From assembly GCA_047967505.1 (NCBI GenBank), contig CM106539.1: a DNA stretch of 64,000 bases; one strand, given 5' to 3'. Shown one piece after another: positions 39,531 to 49,750 of this stretch. This stretch comes from Dipteris shenzhenensis (Eukaryota; Polypodiophyta; Polypodiopsida; Gleicheniales). The notes under the pieces are model-generated. The model did not search any database. It was not told the DNA's origin and saw nothing but the letters and a program-made list of their open reading frames with translations. The first letter of the stretch is position 1. Each line of letters begins with the position of its first letter. The position numbers and the translations under genes are program-made.

Positions 39531-41588
39531 TCGGATGAGGAGGAGGACAAACGTTCCATGAGGCGGAAGGCTGGAAAAGCGGCAGGGAAGTTATTTCCGG
39601 AAGGATCTGCTGCCGGAGCCAAAAGCCGGGATAGTGGAATAGGGTCCTCTTCAAAAGTTCGCAAGGATACTTGGTGTAATCGGTGCCGGAATGCAGGACA
39701 CTTAGCAGAGGAATGCGGTTTGAATGAGCGGTGGTGTGCGATTTGCCAAACAGCGACGCATACCACGGAGATCTGCCGCTATAATGCACGAATAGCCCCG
39801 ACACCAGCGGTGGCGGCGGTAGTTGCGGCACCAGCCGCGGTACCAGCCGCACCGGCGAAAAGACCTTGGCGGCCGAGAACGGCTGGAACAGGTGCAGATG
39901 AACCAGCAGGGGAACGGACGTTCCTATGTTTTTATTGCAATCAACCCGGACATCGAAAGGTAGATTGCGAATTATTCAAGCGCCACAAGGCGGAAAGGGA
40001 AGCAACCCGGGGATCCGGAGAAGGCAAGTCCACACCAGCAGTGAATGCGGTTCTGATTATCGAATGCGATGATGCCAGTCAGCAACAGGATAGCAAGGAG
40101 CCTAGTCCGAAGTCCGAAGAAGTACCGGAAGTACCGGCGGGTGTCCCTGTTGAAGGCAAAGTGGGAGGAAGTGCGAGCGGAGATGTGCTCGTGGTCACAC
40201 GATCCCAGGAAAAGGTGCGGGAATACAAGGCCCCGCAAGAGAAGGGGAGACCTACGGCGTTGGACTGGCAGGCACAACAAAAGGTGCGGTCGACGGTCGG
40301 TGAATGGGTCCAGAAAACCCCAACGGTGTTACCTAGGCCGAGCGCGGAAAAGGCAGTCTCGGTGACGGAGAATGGTGCGAAGGTGGCAAGGCGCCTGCAA
40401 GGAGAGCAGCCAGAAGCGACTTGTCTACCTACCAGTCAGAAGGACAGCCTGATGACCGGCGAGGAGGGTGTTGAACCATATGATTTATGGCAGGATTTGC
40501 GAAAACAGCAAATACACATGACAATGGAGCAATTGTTAGCATTGGTACCCAATTTCCGGAGTTCTCTCATCAAACAATTGACGGAACCAGTCAGGGCGAT
40601 GGAGTCGGAGATGGAAGCGGTAACAATGGAAGTGTCGTCAGACGGATCTGCAAAGCCTGAAGCGGAAGTACAGCCTCCTGTTTTTGACGAAGCGGTCCCG
40701 GTAATTTCCGTAACACTAGAGAACAGCCGTGTGGGAGGGGTGTTGCTGGACGGAGGGTCTGGGGTCAACATCCTGTCCGAACAAATGCTGGTGCCATTGG
40801 GTATCACAAAATGGGAATCAGCACCCTTTGCCGTTCGGATGGTAGACCAACGGAGAGTGCAGCCGTTAGGATTGCTCCGTGGATTGAAAATGGAGGTTTG
40901 CGGCGTGAAGTTTGAAATCGCTGCGGTGATTCTCCGGATGGAGGATATTAGCGGGTCATACCCGTTATTGCTCGGAAGACCGTGGTTGCGGCAGGCCCGT
41001 GTGAAACAAGACTGGCAATCAGACCGCATCACCATTCGGAAAGGAAAAAAGAAGCTGAAGCTCTCGGTACATACCAAACAAGGGCTGAGGACACCATTCC
41101 GACCGACGATGGCGGAAGGTATCCATATGATGGACGGAATGGGGGTCGAAGAGGAGGATGACTACTTCAGTAGGAATACGGAGCTGGTAAGCTTGTTCGA
41201 GGTCGATGTGGTTGCCGTTTTAAAGCAATATCAGCATCAGATTCCCTCGGCTACGCAGGAGTCATCCAGTTCCACGAAAGAACCAGTCGAAGGGAGTCTA
41301 CCGGAAGGCACAGGAGACATGCCGGACGAAGCGGGAGTGGCGGAGGCGGAAAGAGTTTTCGAGCAGGAACTCCGTCGCTCGCGGAGGGTCAAAGAAGACG
41401 AGCTGCTGGATCTTAACCTCGGGACGGAGGAGGAGCCAAAGAACGTCCGTGTCAGTGCGAAGCTCGATAAAGGATTTTGGGGAAAATTGGAGACATTGCT
41501 GAAATCCTTCAAAGACGTGTTCGCCTGGGACTACACAGATTTGCTCGGCATCGATCCCAAATTCTATCAGCACAGGATCAATCTGTAG
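39531..41588 (+). CDS. pol: Ty3 nucleocapsid zinc knuckles and aspartic protease
   Basis: In frame with Gag after TAG; the first ATG is at 39558. Three CX2CX4HX4C knuckles follow: CNRCRNAGHLAEEC (from 39675), CAICQTATHTTEIC (near 39737) and CFYCNQPGHRKVDC (near 39930). After a Pro/Ala/Lys linker, the retropepsin motif reads VGGVLLDGGSGVNIL (near 40731-40775), DGGS in place of the usual DTG/DSG, with the LLGRPWL flap-side motif near 40968. The segment ends FYQHRINL, then TAG (41586-41588), where RT normally continues. The protease cleaves the polyprotein; the catalytic Asp is present. Confidence 0.85.
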   Translation, partial: SDEEEDKRSMRRKAGKAAGKLFPEGSAAGAKSRDSGIGSSSKVRKDTWCNRCRNAGHLAEECGLNERWCAICQTATHTTEICRYNARIAPTPAVAAVVAAPAAVPAAPAKRPWRPRTAGTGADEPAGERTFLCFYCNQPGHRKVDCELFKRHKAEREATRGSGEGKSTPAVNAVLIIECDDASQQQDSKEPSPKSEEVPEVPAGVPVEGKVGGSASGDVLVVTRSQEKVREYKAPQEKGRPTALDWQAQQKVRSTVGEWVQKTPTVLPRPSAEKAVSVTENGAKVARRLQGEQPEATCLPTSQKDSLMTGEEGVEPYDLWQDLRKQQIHMTMEQLLALVPNFRSSLIKQLTEPVRAMESEMEAVTMEVSSDGSAKPEAEVQPPVFDEAVPVISVTLENSRVGGVLLDGGSGVNILSEQMLVPLGITKWESAPFAVRMVDQRRVQPLGLLRGLKMEVCGVKFEIAAVILRMEDISGSYPLLLGRPWLRQARVKQDWQSDRITIRKGKKKLKLSVHTKQGLRTPFRPTMAEGIHMMDGMGVEEEDDYFSRNTELVSLFEVDVVAVLKQYQHQIPSATQESSSSTKEPVEGSLPEGTGDMPDEAGVAEAERVFEQELRRSRRVKEDELLDLNLGTEEEPKNVRVSAKLDKGFWGKLETLLKSFKDVFAWDYTDLLGIDPKFYQHRINL

Positions 41589-44546
41589 AAGGATGCGATA
41601 CCGGTTCGGCAACAACGGTATAGAATGAACCCGAACTATGCCCAGAGGGTGAAGGAGGAGCTGGACAGGCTGCTAAAGGTCGGGTTTATCTATCCGGTTG
41701 ACCGTGCAACGTGGCTTTTGCCAATAGTGATTGTTCCGAAAAAGAATTTGAAGTTGCGGGTCTGTGTTGACTACAGAAAGCTTAACGCGGCGACAATCAC
41801 GGATCCGTTTCCCTTGCCGTTTAATGATACTATGCTGGATACAGTGGCAGGTCACGAGATGTATTCTTTTCTGGATGGCTTCAGTGGGTATAACCAGGTG
41901 CAGATGGCACCAGAAGATCGAGAGAAAACAGCCTTCATCACGGAGTGGGGAGCATTTGTTTTCCTGGTGATGGCATTTGGGCTAAAGAATGCTCCGGCAA
42001 CATTTCAACGCATGGTCCAAGAAATATTTCATGATTATTTACTAATCTTTATGCAGGTATTTCTGGACGATTTCAGTGTTTTTGGGAGTCGCGAGCAGCA
42101 CCTTGAGCATCTGAAGAAATGCTTAACCCATTGTAGGGAGGCACGGTTGTGTCTGAACCCTATGAAATGTGCATTCGCCGTGGGCAGCGGTATGCTGCTG
42201 GGTTGCATTGTCTCGGCGGAAGGCATTGCGGTAGATCCGGCGAAGGTCGAAGCGATTCGGCAGGCAAAGGTTCCTGGCAACGGTAAGCAGCTCGGGAGAT
42301 TCCTAGGGCAGGTTAAATGGCACAGCCGAATGCTGCGGTATCTGGCGGATGTGGCGACACCACTGTATGACCAACTCAACAAAGTACCGGTGGTCTGGTC
42401 TCCTGCTTGTGACTTAGCTTTTCAACGGCTCAAACTGATGTTGGCGACAGCGCCGGTGGTTCAGCCGCCAGATTGGACGAAGATGTTTCATGTCTTCGTG
42501 GATGCCTCGGACGTGGCTATTGGTAGTGTCCTCATGCAGGAAGCGACAAGCAAGTGGTTCCGACCGGTGTATTATGCAAGTCGCAGGTTGTCAAAAGCCG
42601 AACGGAATTACTCTACGACGGAGCGGGAAGCATTGGGGATGATTTATTCCGTAACAAAGTTTCGTCACTACCTGTTGGGGAATCGGTTCACGTTTCATGT
42701 GGATCATTCCGCCTTGTTGTATTTGGTACACAAGCCCGAGCTCACTGGAAAGTTGGCCCGGTGGATGCTGCTTTTACAGGAGTTCGACTTCACGGTGGTC
42801 CATCGACCAGGAAGTACACATGCCGTAGCGGATTACCTTTCCCGGTTGGAATCTGGCGAAGACCCGATGGGTGTGGCAGACGATTTTCCGGATGCCCAGC
42901 TGTTCGAACTGGAGGAGGTGGTACCGGCAGCTCCAAAGACGTGGTACGACGACATGTTTCACTTTGTCGACACGGGCCAGATGCGCGACAGAATGTCACG
43001 AGACCAGCGGAAACGGCTCGCGCTCAAGAGCAGAGACTTTCGGATCATTGCTGACCAATTGTATAAGCAGGGGCTAGATGGTGTGTTGCGACGGTGTGTG
43101 TACCCACATGAGCAGGAGGTCAACCTGGAAGAGGCTCACCAAGGAATCAGCGGTGGACACTTCGCAGGAGAAGTAACCGGACGGAAGGTACTCCAAGGAG
43201 GTCTGTGGTGGCCAACATTAATGGGGGATGCGCATAGGTTCGTCAAAAGATGCGATGTGTGCCAGAGGTTGGGCCAGCCATCAGGTCGGGACCGGATGCC
43301 GCATAATCCCATACTGGCCCTCGAACCGTTCATGAAGTGGGGGCTGGACTTTGTAGGTCCGTTTTCGCCGCCGGCGCGGAGGACAGGTAACCGGTATATC
43401 CTGGTGGCGACGGATTACTGTACCAAATGGGTGGAGGCCAGAGCACTGAAGGATAATTCGGCAAAGGCTGTGGCCAGATTCCTTTATGAAGCCATTATGA
43501 CACGGTACGGATGTCCGGTTGAGCTCGTCACGGATCAAGGTGGGCATTTCCTTAATGCGGTGTTACGGGAACTGGTTACCCGGCACCTAATCATTCATAA
43601 GAAGTCCACAGTGTATTACCCTCAGGCAAACGGACAGGCGGAGTCCTCGAATAAGGTGTTGCTAGTCATTCTGAAAAAGCTGGTCAATGAAAATCGGACA
43701 GATTGGGATGAAAAACTTTACTCCGCATTATGGGCGTTCCGGACTTCCTATAAGGTTGCGACGGGGTTCACGCCATTCAAGTTGGTTTACGGAGTTGAAG
43801 CAGTGGTCCCCATGGAATTCCTAGTACCGAGTCTGCGGATTGCAGCGGCAGAGAAATTGGGCTGGGACGAGTCCGTAGACTGGAGGATTGAACAGCTGGA
43901 TCGGCTGGGTGAGGAGCGGTTCAACAGTGCGTATCTTGCACAGGTAGTCCAGGACAGACGGAAGGTCTGGGTGGACCGTCATTCAAAGAAGAAGACCTTC
44001 AAACGGAGAGATGCCGTGATATTGTTTAACACTCGGATGGGTCCGCATCCGGGTAAGCTGAAGTTATGGTGGGGAGGTCCGTATTGGGTGGTGGAGCGTT
44101 ATGGTGACGGCACGTTCCGATTAGGAACACTACAGGGGGAGCTGTTGCAGAAGCCGGTAAATGGATTTCATCTCCGACCATATACAGGGCCCATGCCACC
44201 TTACCCATTTTCGGAGATACCACCTGTGATGATCATTTCAACTGCATTTATAGCCATTTCGGTGGAGAAACCGATGATGGGGGCTATTAGTACGCACGTG
44301 TGGTATCACTCACTTTATTCCGAGAAACGGTGGGAGCAAAGCTTCGTGTTGCGGAGCGAGGACGCCGCCATGCAATCTACTGAATCTTCGAAGTGCGGCT
44401 TTTATCAAGATGATGGGACACTTGATCGTTGCATGCAAACAAGGAGTTCACCAGGGCATCCAAAAGGCAATTTGGAAGCAAAAGGGGGCTTATTTCCAAC
44501 TCTTTGTTTTCCAGAACTCTTCTCCCTCGCATCCCAGCTTCTCGCC
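41589..44546 (+). CDS. pol: Ty3 reverse transcriptase, RNase H and integrase
   Basis: The same frame continues KDAIPVRQQRYRMNPNYAQR. RT motifs: LRVCVDYRKLNAATI, FLDGFSGYNQVQM, FGLKNAPATFQRM and VFLDDFSVFG (FLDD at 42060-42071). RNase H: VFVDASDVAIGSVL, TTEREALGMIYSV and FHVDHSALLYL. Integrase: the HHCC zinc site (HQGISGGHFAG through CDVCQRLG, 43136-43275); the catalytic Asp in GLDFVGPFS, Asp in VTDQGGHFL and Glu in NGQAESSNKV; then a C-terminal domain (MGPHPGKLKLWWGGPYWVVE) without a chromodomain. All catalytic residues are present. There is no internal stop. Confidence 0.9.
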
Positions 44547-46988
44547 GCTATGGTGGTCTTCCATCTGATCAATCCGTTACCTGTTGGGGATGAGGTTGTG
44601 CAGTCTTGGCTGACACGAGCTCGTCTGGTGGAGTTCGCGGGTTTGCCATGGGCTACGACACCAGTTCATCCATTGGCGCAAGATATCTTGGCGCAGCTTG
44701 CACGCGGGCGCAAGGTCGTGGTGTATGGAAAGACTTTCACCTTGTGCAAGGAGCTGGTAGCGGCCCGGTTGCACTTGCCGGTGGATGGTCCATGCAAAGT
44801 CACGAAGCTTACCAGTAGTGCCATGGAGGCAGCTCTCGGCGCAGGTTGCAAGGGGGAGTACAACATGAAGAAGCTGGATGCTTCGCAGAAGACATGCTAC
44901 AAGTTTATTGCGGAGGCACTCTGGCAGAAGGTGAAAGCAGAGCTACTGGGACAGGCCTAGTTTACCTATTTCCAGAGGGCCGAGCAAGGGAAACCGGTTC
45001 CCTGGGCGAAGCTGATGGCGGACAGAATTCTGGAGGTGGCCAAGAAGCTCTTGAAGCCAACGGCAACATCCCGGATGGGGCAAGTCTTATTTCTTTTGTT
45101 CGGACCAGATGCGGAACCGGTAGTCCCAGGGTCGTATGTGGAGGTGGAGGAGTCCACAGACGATGCTTCGGACAAGGAGTCCAAGGAGGTGGAACCAGCA
45201 AGATCAACAACGGAGGGAGCTCTGATGCCAAGGAACCAGGTGACTCCGGTAGTACCTGCGGTGGAGGTTACGGCGGTAGTACCTGCGGTGGTGGTTCCGG
45301 CAGAAGTTCCACAGGGCAGCCAGAGGAGTAGGCCCGCGGTCTCAGCAACATCGAGCCGCATGGCCAGTTTATTGAAAAGAAAGTTGGCTCTTGTGCCGGA
45401 AGGAGCAATGTTGAAGAAAACCCGCCCGGACGCTGAGGCCTTGCAAGGGGAAAGCTCAGTCCACACTCGGGAGGACAGTTCGGGGAGACAGGCATGTCAG
45501 GAGGAAACCCGTGTAGTCCCAAGGGGGAGTGGTGAGCTGCAGCTATCTCCGCCGGTGGAGACATATGATCTGGTCACGGCACGACGGTTGGCGGAGCGCT
45601 TGCTCCAATGTTTTCAGAAGGGGCAGCTGGAGGAGAATGAGGCGAGGTTGCGCCAGGAAAATGCCAGGCTGCTCGAACGCAATCAACAGCTGCAGGAGCA
45701 GTTGTTACGATTCCAACAGATGGATGCACGGCGACAGCAGGATATGGAGGAAGCCAGGACGGCGATTGTCGCCCAAACTCAAGAACACCTGCGGCTGACG
45801 GAACAATTGACGGAGAAGGCTACAACTGCGACCGCCAGGGTGCAGTTGTTGGAAGCGGAAGTGATGGCGTACCGGCAACCCTCTAGCTCTACACGCATGC
45901 TGGACGAGGCACTTTTGTTGGATTTATCGGAAGCCTTCGTCGCAGAGATGCAGGGTATTTTTCTTGATCATCAACGTCAATTGCGAGTAGAGCTGGAGCG
46001 GGCTTGCAGGCCTCTCGATCGACGGTTGGCCCAGAGGGATGAGGATGATCCGGCGGGAGGGGGCGCAGGAACAGCATTTTTACCACCAGTACCGGTGACG
46101 GAAACTGCGGCACAACTGGAGGGTGGAAGTTCTACATCGGCAAATACTCTCGGGAAGCAGACAGCGGCGGGACCGGTGGATTCTTCCGAAGGCTATGTCA
46201 AACGGATCGCTGAACTGGAAGAAGCCCTCCGACAAGCGAAGGCCAGAGGAAAAAGACCCGAGATCGCACAGGTTCCCGCAATGAAGCCACGACCCCAAGC
46301 GGACGCAGCAGCCGCTTTTGTGGCAGCTTTTTCGGAGCCAGCGGACGGGGAATCCTTTGACGCAAGGCACTTTTTGCAGCTGAAAGAACACGTCGCGGTG
46401 GTGCAACAGCAGTGTGACGATGCCAGATCTCAGCTGTTGGCACTCAAGCTCGCCCGGAAAGAAGAGCACCATCAACATGAAGTTGAGGTGAAGAGCCTCA
46501 TGGCAGATCTGCTGAAGATCAGAGCTACTACGGCAGAACAATCAACAGGTGCCCAAACCAAGGAATTGGGGCGGGTAATGAAACGACTGGATGGTGTGGC
46601 GAAGAAAGCAGATCGCACTATGCGGGTAACCGATCTCGAACTCGCTCTATCTGAGAAGACCCGACTGCATGAATAGGAGCTACAACTGCTGTGGAGAACG
46701 AGTCATGTTGAGAGAGCAGCTATGTTGGTCGACCTGCGGACAGCATGCCGCTATATTCATCGGATGGCGGCAGTAGCTGAGCAGGCGGGGGCGGCGGCAC
46801 CACCTTTCTATGGACAGCTCCAAATTTTTGTGGATGCCCATGCTCTCAACCCGCAGCAGCTACCTTTACTTCGACCGGCGCAAGCGGCTCCGGCAGTACA
46901 AGTACCAGCGCCGGCGGCTCCAGCAGTTCCAGCGGCAGCAGCGGCGGCGGCGGACGATGACGGTGGCGACGTCGAGGATGAACCGTAG
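44547..46988 (+). CDS. Ty3 3' region: conserved globular domain plus long coiled coil
   Basis: Downstream of integrase the frame stays open. It begins around MVVFHLINPLPVGDEVVQSW, then LAQDILAQLARGRKVVVYGK. TAG follows at 44958-44960, and the frame continues FTYFQRAEQGKPVPWAKLMA and VLFLLFGPDAEP. The pattern (VxGK-x-FTL..LxLP..FI..W..LM) recalls plant retroelement domains such as Transposase_32, a tentative match. Next comes a Gln/Glu/Leu-rich coiled coil (45600-46670: LEENEARLRQENARLLERNQ). TAG follows at 46674-46676, then about 100 more codons ending in a Pro/Ala tail and TAG (46986-46988). Extra 3' frames occur in Athila, Tat and SIRE elements. The function is unknown; a structural or particle role is possible. 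Confidence 0.65.
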
Positions 46989-47045
46989 CGGAGAACCGGT
47001 GGGTTCGGATGCGGATCCGGAATCCGATTCACCGGGAGTGCCAAG

Positions 47046-47516
47046 TGTTAAGGGCAAAAGCAGCAACAGCAAAGAGGAACTAGGGGGGGAGTCCTTAGAT
47101 TATTATCATTAATACGTTGTATCTAGTTTATAGTGGGATATGAAAAGACGGAAGTTCTAGGACCAGGCGGAGAATTGAATAGGCACGGCAACCGTCACGA
47201 CAACCGTCACGGCAACCGTGAAGGAGTTATGTGTGCCGGTTAGATAAGAGAGAAGAGAGCGATCATTCAGGGGGCTCATTGATGAGGATCGGAGCAAGGA
47301 TCAGTGCTATGTATCAGAGAGTACGGTGTTGTACTGCTCGGAGAAATGTAATACAGAGATTCTATTGCATCTACCTTATTGTTTTATCATGAATGATTCT
47401 GTCGATCACTGTTCTACTCTATGAATTTTCATACGCAGTTCTGAAGTACGATTACGCATGTAAATCTGTCGCAGTAGTGCGTTTCGAGTTAGTCTTCAGA
47501 GTAGAGAGGGCTAACA
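47046..47516 (+). repeat. Ty3 3' LTR
   Basis: 471 bp, one mismatch to the 5' LTR, TGTTA..TAACA ends, followed by the CAACG duplication at 47517-47521. No purine tract directly precedes it. The only strong one (AAAGAGGAACTAGGGGGGGA) lies 26-45 bp inside the LTR. Confidence 0.95.
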
Positions 47517-47521
47517 CAACG
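47517..47521. repeat. Ty3 target-site duplication, right
   Basis: CAACG, identical to 37890-37894. A perfect 5-bp duplication fits Ty3 integrase. Confidence 0.9.
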
Positions 47522-48221
47522 TCCCTCACATGATGTAGATATGCCACTACATTGATATATGGAGCTGATTACTTGTGCATTGCAATAGTTCAAACTTCAA
47601 TGGAACCATGTGCTTTGGTGTAGGATGGTAGAATGAAACCCAACCTTCGATGTAGCATTGATTCAGCTCTGGCGTGGCGAAGATACAATAATATATGTAA
47701 GGACTATACTTTGGTGTGGGTTGCCTTGTAGGGATGAGAGAAAGAGACGAACCATTGGAGCTAAGCAAGGTTTGAGCATGCGGGGCACAGAGCAAGGAGC
47801 TAGCCATTTGTAGAGGAGGGGAAGTTTAGGAGGGAAGTAGGATTTGCCCCAAATTGATTTCCCCTAAAATGATTTCCCCTTCCCGCTAACTTTCTGCTCT
47901 GGAGGGTCCTATTGGGGAAACTCCCTATCCATGCAAGAACTGCCAAATGGAACCCAAGGGTTACTCCACTTTAGTTCTATGAACTGGGCTAGGTGTGAAA
48001 GGACAATTGCTTTAGTTCTTTGAGTCTCGGATCTCAGGGTCCAAATGGTCAAAAGTAGTGAGGTTGTGTGATACCTCACTACCCCTATTGGCATCGATAT
48101 TCTCCTCAAGCAACATTTCTCTTAGTTTCAGAAGTCTCATTCCTAGAGTCTTCATGTATAAGGCCCTCACCATGTTTCATTCCTAGGGGTCTTCATGTAT
48201 AATGATTCTTTACACACTACT
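47522..48221. other. hAT interior between Ty3 and Copia, no gene recognised
   Basis: The sequence continues from 37889 once Ty3 is removed. A small duplicated phrase (CATTCCTAG followed by TCTTCATGTATAA) lies near 48140-48200. Reading frames are short and unrecognised. Confidence 0.4.
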
Positions 48222-48540
48222 TGTTGAGATATCGAGCTCCACTCGCGATATGCCAGGGTGACCGTTGTGCATTTATGTCACCGACTTGTTAGCTACAGAT
48301 GTGGTTGGTACACCGCCCACGAATATGACAGCTATCCTTATCTACACTAGTTTGTGGCTCAGTTAGTATGCCACCTTAGTTAGTTGAGTTTGGTTTGAGA
48401 CCCACATATAGAGTTCTTTTGGCTTTCACAACTAAGAAGAGGAAAACTATTTTCAGCCTCCACCTTTGTGTGTATTCCCCCATTGTGTATGTGAGAAAGC
48501 TGCAAGTGAGACTCCTTCCCTCTCTCCCACTATCTGCACA
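48222..48540 (+). repeat. Copia 5' LTR
   Basis: TGTTGAGATATCGAGC to CCCACTATCTGCACA, 319 bp with TG..CA ends, abutting the primer site. The left border is judged from the typical TGTTGAGA start; there is no partner LTR to confirm it. Confidence 0.6.
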
Positions 48541-48553
48541 TGGTATCAGAGCC
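48541..48553 (+). promoter_or_regulatory. Copia primer-binding site (initiator tRNA-Met)
   Basis: TGGTATCAGAGCC is the standard plant Copia primer site, complementary to the 3' end of initiator tRNA-Met. Confidence 0.9.
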
Positions 48554-49082
48554 GGGTTCATGGTAAGGAGCTCAAGAAAGCAAACCAAGTTCACAGTGTA
48601 TTGGTAATAGGACCAGTGTTGCTTTCCTTTTCGAGTTTGGGAGCAAATCTCTACAGGTAGCACAACCGGAAGTGCAAGAGTGCACTGTTTCAGATTGAGA
48701 CGCCCTTCGCGGTGTGGTGAGAGGGTAGTATATGCTACGGGAGTGGGCGAAGCCCTTGGTGACTTTATTTTTCTGATTTGAGGCCATTTCGGGGCCCGTT
48801 TTGAAGGCAGAAGTTCTTCATAGGCACTTAGAAAAAGGCCCCGTTTTTGCTGTGCGACCACTGCTCTGCTGGTCCGTGAAAAGTTCCTAAAAAAATTGCA
48901 TCATATGCCTATGCATAGAGATATTGGGAGTTGTAGAATCATCCTTGTTGCCTGTTGATGCAAAATCATCACTAGGAAGTGACTGTGTGGTCAAACACCA
49001 CTTTCGTTAGTTTTGCAGATCTACCCGTGTGAGGCAAAAGCTGTGTTTTTTGCAGTGATAGAATATTTTGCAGTGTTCTGTA

Positions 49083-49750
49083 ATGGCGTCTGACTCTCTT
49101 TCACAGATTGTCATTGAAAAGCTTGACAAGAACAACTTCCAGGCATGGAAGTTTAGAATGACGAATTTCCTTATGGGAAAGGCTATTGGGAGTTCATTAC
49201 AGGAAATGAAGAGGAACCAGTTCTTCCTAATGTTCCCAATCAACAGGAAATGTAGGCATTTAAAGGATGGCATGAGAGAGCCAGAAAAGTTATGTACTGG
49301 CTTTCTATCAGTATTTCGGATTCTATGATTATGCATATTCAGGATGCAAGTACGCCAAAGGAGGCATGGGATACCTTGGCAAAAATGTATAGCACAAATA
49401 CATAAGCCAGGAAAATGCAGCTCAAGCAGGAGTTGCACAATGTGCAAAGAGAAAATCTGAGCATCAATGACTACCACATGAAGGTGAAGAAAATTGCAGA
49501 TGCACTTGCTTCCATTGGGTCGCCAGTGGAAGATGATGATCTAGTTTCTCTGACCTTGAATGGTCTAGGAAAGGATTATGCATAGTTCCGGACATCCATT
49601 GCAGTCCGTGAAAAATTTCTTGATTTTGAGGAGTTGTTTGCTCTTCTAATTTCTGAAGAGCAGAGAAATGGGGGTGCATCTTCTTCAAGTGGAACTTCAA
49701 AAGAAACTGTCTTCTACTCAAATGCTGGAAGAGGTAGAGGCAGAGGGAGA
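49083..49750 (+). pseudogene. gag: Copia Gag, broken
   Basis: ATG at 49083 gives MASDSLSQIVIEKLDKNNFQ and AWKFRMTNFLMGK. A one-base deletion near 49181 shifts the frame to YWEFITGNEEEPVLP. Then come TAG (49253-49255) before AFKGWHERARK, ISDSMIMHIQDASTPKEAWD, TAA (49403-49405) before ARKMQLKQELHNVQ, the UBN2 core, and TAG (49583-49585) in KDYA-stop-FRTSI. All three stops sit where Copia Gag proteins commonly have Gln. Another frame change in the Arg/Gly-rich stretch (49735-49765) leads into the nucleocapsid. Confidence 0.8.

Larger units (their letters stand above)
37895..47516 (+). mobile_element. Full-length Ty3 (gypsy) LTR retrotransposon, Athila/Tat-like
   Basis: Two 471-bp LTRs (TGTTA..TAACA) differ at a single base and are flanked by CAACG. 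The order gag, zinc knuckles, protease, RT, RNase H, integrase, then a long 3' region is typical of Ty3 elements. The FLDD polymerase motif and an integrase lacking a chromodomain point to the Athila/Tat side. All coding DNA from 38472 to 46988 is in one frame, interrupted by four TAG codons and no other stop or indel. The near-identical LTRs show a recent insertion into the hAT. G+C content and codon use are clearly richer than in the surrounding AT-rich DNA. Confidence 0.95.

Noticed and set aside
48541-48560. Possible tRNA gene (TGGTATCAGAGC)
   Set aside because: It is only the primer-binding site complementary to the tRNA end; no cloverleaf is present here or at 35948-35960.
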